Of a DNA stretch of 64,000 nucleotides, positions 60,033 to 64,000 are shown one piece after another. Position 1 is the first letter of the stretch; the number at the start of each line of letters is the position of its first letter. The stretch is from VAZQ01 sp963758945 (lineage in GTDB: Bacteria > Pseudomonadota > Alphaproteobacteria > Rhizobiales > Xanthobacteraceae). The translations under genes were made by a program, and so were the position numbers. The notes under the pieces were generated by a model, which saw only the letters and a program-made list of their open reading frames with translations, was not told the DNA's origin and did not search any database. The stretch lies in contig CAVWXY010000020.1 in the NCBI GenBank assembly GCA_963758945.1, positions 248,001 to 312,000 on the forward strand, given 5' to 3'.

Positions 60033-61139
60033 ATGGGATTCAAATGCGGCATCCTCGGCCTGTCCAACGTCGGCAAGTCGACCGTGTTCAATGCGCTGAC
60101 GGCGACCGCGGCCGCGCAGGCGTCGAATTACCCGTTCAGCACGATCGAGCCGAACGTGGGTGAGGTCATGGTGCCGGACCCGAGGCTCGACGTGCTCGCG
60201 AAGCTCGCGAAGTCGGCGAAGATCAAGCCGACGCGGCTCATCTTCGTCGATATCGCCGGCCTCGTGAGCGGCGCCTCCAAGGGCGAAGGTCTCGGCAACC
60301 AGTTTCTCGCCCATGTGCGCGAGGTCGACGCCATTGCGCACGTGGTGCGCTGTTTCGTCGATCCCGATATTGCCCATGTCGCCGGCACGATCGATCCGCT
60401 CGCCGATATCGATACCATCGACACCGAGTTGATGCTCGCCGATCTCGACAGCCTGGAGCGGCGCGTCGACGGCCTCGCCAAGAAGGCGAAGGGCAACGAC
60501 AAGGATGCGGCGGAGGCCAGGGAGACCCTCGATCTCGTCAACCGGTCGCTCGCGTTGCTGCGCGAAGGCAAGCCGGCGCGCCTGGTCGAGCGCAAGCCGG
60601 AGGAAGAGAAGGCCTTTCACATGCTGGGGCTCTTGACCTCGCTTCCGGTGCTCTACGTGTGCAATGTCGAGGAGGCGTCCGCCGCCGCCGGCAACGACTT
60701 CTCGCGCAAGGTCGAGGCGCATGCGAAGAAGGAGGGGGCGGAATGCGTCATCATCTCGGCGAAGATCGAGGCGGAGATCGCGGTGCTGCCGGCGAACGAG
60801 CGCGCCGAATATCTGGCGGCGATCGGACTCAGGGAGCCGGGCCTCGATCGGTTGATCCGCGCCGGCTATGCGCTGCTCAATCTGATCACCTATTTCACCG
60901 CCGGGCCGAAGGAGGCGGCAGCCTGGACCATCACGCGCGGAACCAGGGCGCCGCAGGCGGCGGCCGTCATCCATTCGGACTTCGAGCGCGGCTTCATCCG
61001 CGCCGAGACCATCGCCTACGACGACTATGTGGCGTATGGCGGCGAAACCGGCGCGCAGCAGGCCGGCAAGATGCGGCTCGAGGGCAAGCAATATGTGGTC
61101 GCCGACGGCGACGTCATGCATTTCAGGTTTGCGACGTAG
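60033..61139 (+). CDS. ychF: Ribosome-associated ATPase YchF/OLA1
   Basis: 368 residues. P-loop GILGLSNVGKSTVFNALTAT (the usual family form is LPNVGKS; here LSN), switch region ASNYPFSTIEPNVGEVMVPD, and DIAGLVSGASKGEGLGNQFL. NVEE (CNVEEASAA) replaces the NKxD motif, consistent with ATP preference. The C-terminal TGS domain has LNLITYFTAGPKEAAAWTI. Usually paired with pth, as here. Confidence 0.96.
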   Translation: MGFKCGILGLSNVGKSTVFNALTATAAAQASNYPFSTIEPNVGEVMVPDPRLDVLAKLAKSAKIKPTRLIFVDIAGLVSGASKGEGLGNQFLAHVREVDAIAHVVRCFVDPDIAHVAGTIDPLADIDTIDTELMLADLDSLERRVDGLAKKAKGNDKDAAEARETLDLVNRSLALLREGKPARLVERKPEEEKAFHMLGLLTSLPVLYVCNVEEASAAAGNDFSRKVEAHAKKEGAECVIISAKIEAEIAVLPANERAEYLAAIGLREPGLDRLIRAGYALLNLITYFTAGPKEAAAWTITRGTRAPQAAAVIHSDFERGFIRAETIAYDDYVAYGGETGAQQAGKMRLEGKQYVVADGDVMHFRFAT

Positions 61140-61181
61140 CGCGATTTCAGATTGGTTGGAATCGCGTCCTCTACCCGTACT

Positions 61182-61275
61182 CGTCACCCGCGGGCTTGAC
61201 CCGCGGGTCCATCCTATCTGCAAGAAGCGTTTCGCGAAGGTGATGGTTTGCCGGGTCGAGCCCGGCAATGACGAC
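61182..61275. repeat. REP-like inverted pair
   Basis: Hairpins CCCGCGGG-CTTGA-CCCGCGGG near 61187-61207 and GCCGGG-TCGA-GCCCGGC near 61250-61266, with flanking CGTCA on the left and AATGACG on the right. It lies between ychF and the convergent DUF4282 gene. Confidence 0.7.
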
Positions 61276-61314
61276 CGCGATACCGGATCAACACAAGTTG
61301 AAAATGCTCTGATC

Positions 61315-61605
61315 TCACATCTGTCCGCGTTGCCGGATGGCGCCGAGATGCTCGTTGATGCGGAACATGATCAGCACGAACTCGGAGATGATGCGCGCGA
61401 AGATCACGCCGATCACCATGCCGATCAGGCTGCCGACGATATAGAACAGGCCGGCGAGCGGGCTGAGCGCCATCAAGGTCAGGCCGGAGACGATGCCGGA
61501 GAGGCCGAACAAGGCCGCTATGCCGACCGCGAGCCAGTAGAAGACCTTGATGATCGACGGCGTGATGAATCGTTCCCACTGGAACAGGTCGCGAAAATCG
61601 AACAT
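61315..61605 (-). CDS. DUF4282 family small membrane protein
   Basis: 96 residues from ATG 61605, with GAGGAAG upstream. FDFRDLFQWERFITPSIIKV followed by FYWLAVGIAALFGLSGI is typical of DUF4282. Two to three hydrophobic segments. FARIISEFVLIMFRINEHL ends the conserved core. Role unknown. A full CtrA-type sequence lies 177 bases upstream. Confidence 0.85.
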   Translation of the reverse strand: MFDFRDLFQWERFITPSIIKVFYWLAVGIAALFGLSGIVSGLTLMALSPLAGLFYIVGSLIGMVIGVIFARIISEFVLIMFRINEHLGAIRQRGQM

Positions 61606-61781
61606 GGGTCTTCCTCCCGACGCCAGGGGCGCCGCCAAGCGAGTTCACGCGAATCGGTGCGGCCGACGCCGCCCGCTTGCAGTTTCCCGCGCGCTTCAAC
61701 GGCGCGGCCGCGTCGGTCGGCCTTCGCCGCCGGACACTGCCCTGCGGCATCCCGGTGGTCAATCAAGCTCTCCGATGCTTG

Positions 61782-61796
61782 TTAATGTCTGATTAA
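61782..61796. promoter_or_regulatory. Full CtrA-type sequence TTAA-N7-TTAA
   Basis: TTAATGTCTGATTAA at 61782-61796 exactly matches the CtrA consensus TTAA-N7-TTAA. It lies in the 330-base divergent region between the DUF4282 gene (start 61605, 177 bases away) and the first MaoC gene (140 bases away). No other feature is seen in this gap. In a GC-rich genome an exact match is unlikely by chance. Confidence 0.5.
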
Positions 61797-61935
61797 CCGG
61801 GGCTGCGCGTGCGGGCGGGGCGCGATGCCGCCGGCCCGATTGACCTCTTCGCGAGCGCCGTCTAGGGAACTTCGGTCCGACGCCCGGACGGCGCGGCCGA
61901 TTGGAACCCGCGTCCGTTCGAGGGGTGGCCGCGTC

Positions 61936-62454
61936 GTGCTGAAACGCGTTTCGCGCAGGATCGTCGTGCCCCGCCTCCATTGGGAAGATTTCAGTCCGGG
62001 CCAAGTCACCGCGTGCGGATCGCGCCTGGTCACGCGCGCCGAGATCGTCGCCTTCGCCGCCGAATACGACCCCCAGCCCATGCATCTCGACGAGCAGGCC
62101 GCGCGCGCGACCCTGCCGGGCGGCCTGCTTGCATCGGGCTGGCACAGCTGCTGCATCCTGATGCGGATGCTGTCCGACAGCTTGCTCTGTCAAGCGAGCT
62201 TCATGGGCGCGCCCGGCATCGAAGAGGTGAAGTGGCTCGCGCCGGTGCGCCCGGGCGAGCGGATCGAAGCGCGCGCCACCGTGCTCGAAACCCGTCCCTC
62301 GCGCAGCCGTCCCGACATCGGCTTCGTCAAGTTCCGCTTCGAGCTCATCGGCGCGTCCGGCCAGCCGGTGATGACCTTGGTCGTGAGCCCGATGTTCGGC
62401 CGCCGGCCGGTCGATGCGACGCCGGGAGCCGAGCAGGCCCGCGGCCGATCATGA
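61936..62454 (+). CDS. MaoC-type (R)-hydratase-like protein, first of a pair
   Basis: About 172 residues from GTG 61936 (GGGGTGG upstream); longer starts exist to 61825. Hot-dog fold: LHWEDFSPGQVTACGSRLVT, EIVAFAAEYDPQPMHLDEQA with the Asp/His hydratase motif, GGLLASGWHSCCILMRMLSD and GIEEVKWLAPVRPGERIEA. The stop overlaps the next gene by four bases (ATGA), so the pair likely forms a heteromer. Substrates are probably enoyl-CoA or a related thioester. Confidence 0.85.
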   Translation: MLKRVSRRIVVPRLHWEDFSPGQVTACGSRLVTRAEIVAFAAEYDPQPMHLDEQAARATLPGGLLASGWHSCCILMRMLSDSLLCQASFMGAPGIEEVKWLAPVRPGERIEARATVLETRPSRSRPDIGFVKFRFELIGASGQPVMTLVVSPMFGRRPVDATPGAEQARGRS

Positions 62455-62942
62455 AATTCTTCGAAGACATCCGCGTCGGCGAGATCGCCGCGATCGGCCG
62501 CCACACCTTCACGGCCGAGGATATCAAGGCGTTCGCGGCACGCTTCGATCCGCAACCCTTCCATCTCGACGAGGCGGCGGCGGCGCGCTCGCAGTTCGGG
62601 CGGCTGTGCGCCTCCGGCTGGCACACGGCCTGCGTCTGGATGCGGCTACTGTCCAACCACCGGCGCCGCGAGGACGACGAGCGGCGCGCCCGCGGCGAGC
62701 CGGTGGCCGAGCTCGGACCCTCGCCCGGCTTCCGCGATCTGCAGTGGCTCAAGCCGGTCCATGTCGGCGACACCATCTCCTACGCCACCGAGGTGGTCGA
62801 GACCCGGGCGTCCAACAGCCGCCCCGGCTGGGGCATCATTTTCGTGCGTAGCATCGGCGTGAACCAGCGCGGCGAGCCGGTGATCTCGTTCGTCAGCAGC
62901 GCGTTCGTGGAACGCAAGGACAAGGGACGAGCAGAGCCGTGA
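62451..62942 (+). CDS. MaoC-type (R)-hydratase-like protein, second of a pair
   Basis: 163 residues. Same fold: MKFFEDIRVGEIAAIGRHTF, DIKAFAARFDPQPFHLDEAA, GRLCASGWHTACVWMRLLSN and FRDLQWLKPVHVGDTISYAT. Overlaps the previous gene by four bases. Such tandem copies in alphaproteobacteria share order and appear to be paralogues. Function specifically unknown. Confidence 0.85.
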   Translation: MKFFEDIRVGEIAAIGRHTFTAEDIKAFAARFDPQPFHLDEAAAARSQFGRLCASGWHTACVWMRLLSNHRRREDDERRARGEPVAELGPSPGFRDLQWLKPVHVGDTISYATEVVETRASNSRPGWGIIFVRSIGVNQRGEPVISFVSSAFVERKDKGRAEP

Positions 62943-63085
62943 GCCTCGCCTCCGGCGCCGGCTCGCCGTCGCCGCGATCGTGCTGCTCACCCTGCCGCTC
63001 TCGCGCTCGAGCCGGTCCTGGCCGCCGCAGCCCGCGTGAGAAGGCATCAGCCCGCCGCCGTGGGCTTTGCCGGCCGATCAGCAAT

Positions 63086-63186
63086 TAGCGCATGTCCCGG
63101 AAAAGTGGGCACCGGTTTTCCGCCAAGGACATGCGCAAAGCCAAGGAACCTAGCGCGCATTCCGATTCGACCTAATCGGGATGCGC
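63086..63186. repeat. Two-hairpin palindromic element, GCATGTCC family
   Basis: First palindrome 63086-63137: TTAGCGCATGTCCCGG...GGACATGCGC, inner GAAAAGTG and ACCGGTTTT. Second hairpin 63154-63186: GCGCATTCCGATT with AATCGGGATGCGC. The order, first hairpin, about 13-base linker, second hairpin, equals the 16.3-kb copy. Confidence 0.8.
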
Positions 63187-63255
63187 TCGTAGGCGCGGAA
63201 CGATTTCGCCCCGCCTCTCGTTGGATGGGGTATGTCGAACCCAGAGAGGACGCCC

Positions 63256-63534
63256 ATGAAATCCGTGTTGATTGCAATGGCGGCTGCGGCCGCGCTGTCG
63301 GCGGCCGCGCCGTGCCTGGTTGGAGCCGCCAATGCCGATCCGGTCCGGCTGGCGCAGGCCGATGTCGACGTGCACATCGGTCCGCGGCCCGGTGTCGTCA
63401 TCGATCATCCCCGCCGCCGCCACGGCGTCGTGATCGAGACCGAAGGGCGAGGCGTTCGCGATTGCCGTTCCGTCACCGTCAAGGAGTGGCGCAACGGCAC
63501 GAGAGTGACGCGGACCGAGCGGCGGTGCGACTGA
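63256..63534 (+). CDS. Small exported protein of unknown function
   Basis: 92 residues from ATG 63256 with GAGAGGA upstream. Signal peptide ALSAAAPCLVGAANA. The mature part is rich in Arg and His, with ADVDVHIGPRPGVVIDHPRR, and ends with two Cys (GVRDCRSVTVKEWRNGTRVT; RRCD). The pattern DxxVHIGPxPG occurs in small periplasmic proteins of rhizobia. Function unknown. Confidence 0.7.
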   Translation: MKSVLIAMAAAAALSAAAPCLVGAANADPVRLAQADVDVHIGPRPGVVIDHPRRRHGVVIETEGRGVRDCRSVTVKEWRNGTRVTRTERRCD

Positions 63535-63565
63535 CGGATAGCGGCCGGGACGCCGCGGCGAGAAC

Positions 63566-63592
63566 GGAAATGGCCCGACAGGGGCCATTTCC
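63566..63592. terminator. Hairpin between convergent genes
   Basis: GGAAATGGCCC, loop GACAG, GGGCCATTTCC (11-bp stem). It lies between the stops of two convergent small genes, 32 bases after one and 10 bases before the other. AAA/TTT in the stem make it resemble a bidirectional terminator. Confidence 0.65.
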
Positions 63593-63601
63593 GCGCGCCT
63601 G

Positions 63602-63970
63602 CTATTTCACGCTGTCCCTGACCCAGCTGCTGACGGCGGCCGGCAGCACGTCGAGATAGGGGCCCATGAAGAACGCCTCGCCCTCACCGTCGCCGAAATA
63701 GCGGTCGTAGGCCTCGATCATCGCGCGCACCTGTGTGGTGCAGCCGGACATCGAGGCCACGATCAGGTCGCCGAGATCGGCATTGCGCCGGCCGAAGCGC
63801 GGGTCGGCGCTGACCGCGCGTGCGATGCATTCGGTGGCGGAGCGCATCAACGGCTGCATCGCCGCACTCTTCTGCTCCAGGGACAAATTCGGCGAAAGCC
63901 TCGGCGCGACGTTCGGGCCGGTCGCGACGCCGACGGCGAGCGCCGCCGCGGCAAACGGTGCGAGAATCAT
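63602..63970 (-). CDS. Exported protein of unknown function
   Basis: 122 residues from ATG 63970. Signal-like N-terminus LAPFAAAALAVGVATG. The mature part is alpha-helical with two Cys (SATECIARA; MSGCTTQV), and AYDRYFGDGEGEAFFMGPYL near the end is the most distinctive. No recognised domain. The remaining 30 bases at the window end have no supported feature. Confidence 0.65.
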   Translation of the reverse strand: MILAPFAAAALAVGVATGPNVAPRLSPNLSLEQKSAAMQPLMRSATECIARAVSADPRFGRRNADLGDLIVASMSGCTTQVRAMIEAYDRYFGDGEGEAFFMGPYLDVLPAAVSSWVRDSVK

Positions 63971-64000
63971 TGCGGTCTTCCCTCTCCCGGCGCCCCACCT

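Noticed and set aside
63036..63659. Open frame containing PGKVGTGFPPRTCAKP
   Set aside because: This is a translation of the GCATGTCC palindromic repeat; the same peptide type appears wherever the repeat occurs (for example near 50.6 kb), so it is not a gene.
1..64000. CRISPR arrays
   Set aside because: The repeats seen are palindromic pairs at scattered sites with no regularly spaced series of three or more units, and no cas genes are present.
1..64000. tRNA or rRNA genes
   Set aside because: Intergenic regions were scanned by eye for cloverleaf ends and conserved T-loop sequence; nothing convincing was found.

Overview
The window is a high-GC alphaproteobacterial chromosome segment. Gene content and local order (uvrC-pgsA-moaD-moaE, lspA-ileS, pgeF-methyltransferase-lgt, rplY-pth-ychF, a MarR regulator followed by an OmpR-type response regulator and a histidine kinase) and abundant intergenic palindromes of the GCATGATCC...ACCGGTTTTC type point to Hyphomicrobiales (Rhizobiales), close to the Bradyrhizobium/Xanthobacteraceae group. 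This assignment is inference from gene families and repeats; there is no rRNA in the window.

Region 1 (1-11.3 kb) is a compositionally distinct, lower-GC accessory block. It carries the right-hand part of a Pel exopolysaccharide locus: the end of pelD, then pelE, pelF and pelG. pelF is broken by one in-frame TAG. Three separate secreted proteins of the TM1410/GH114-GH166 barrel type, the fold of the PelA hydrolase domain, follow; two are on the minus strand and one on the plus. The block ends with a 1094-residue polytopic patatin-like protein that contains a PDZ domain.

Region 2 (11.4-33 kb) is mostly core: mutL, an MgtC/SapB membrane protein, a second patatin-like phospholipase, arfB, two overlapping M16 peptidases, lspA, ileS, an AI-2E/PerM-type permease, two small membrane proteins, ribF, a HAD phosphatase, a GT39-like glycosyltransferase, a class III aminotransferase, and hisS. 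The middle of hisS has clearly lower GC than both ends.

Region 3 (33-46 kb) has small secreted proteins beside RNase T2, rlmJ, cspA with a structured leader, a GST, an outer-membrane beta-barrel protein, uvrC-pgsA-moaD-moaE, a Vgb-like propeller protein, and an Old Yellow Enzyme divergent from its likely TetR repressor across a duplicated operator.

Region 4 (45-64 kb) has ilvE divergent from marR-response regulator-kinase, a TctC-type binding protein with a TetR gene, proC, a YbjN protein, prs, a lipoprotein, pgeF, a midA-like methyltransferase, lgt, a UbiK-like gene, rplY, pth, ychF, a DUF4282 protein, two overlapping MaoC-type genes and two small exported proteins.

The most unusual signal is in the non-coding DNA. 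A family of bipartite palindromic elements (two palindromes of about 76 bp joined by a conserved 13-nt linker) occurs at 44.9, 53.6, 55.6 and 58.2 kb. The arms differ between copies but still pair, and in three or four palindromes one arm carries an extra TTT/TTG. A second family (16.3, 50.6, 63.1 kb and a remnant at 41.4 kb) and several REP-like pairs are also present. Four genes take their TAG stop codon from the edge of such a palindrome. No CRISPR array, tRNA, rRNA, transposase or integrase gene was seen.
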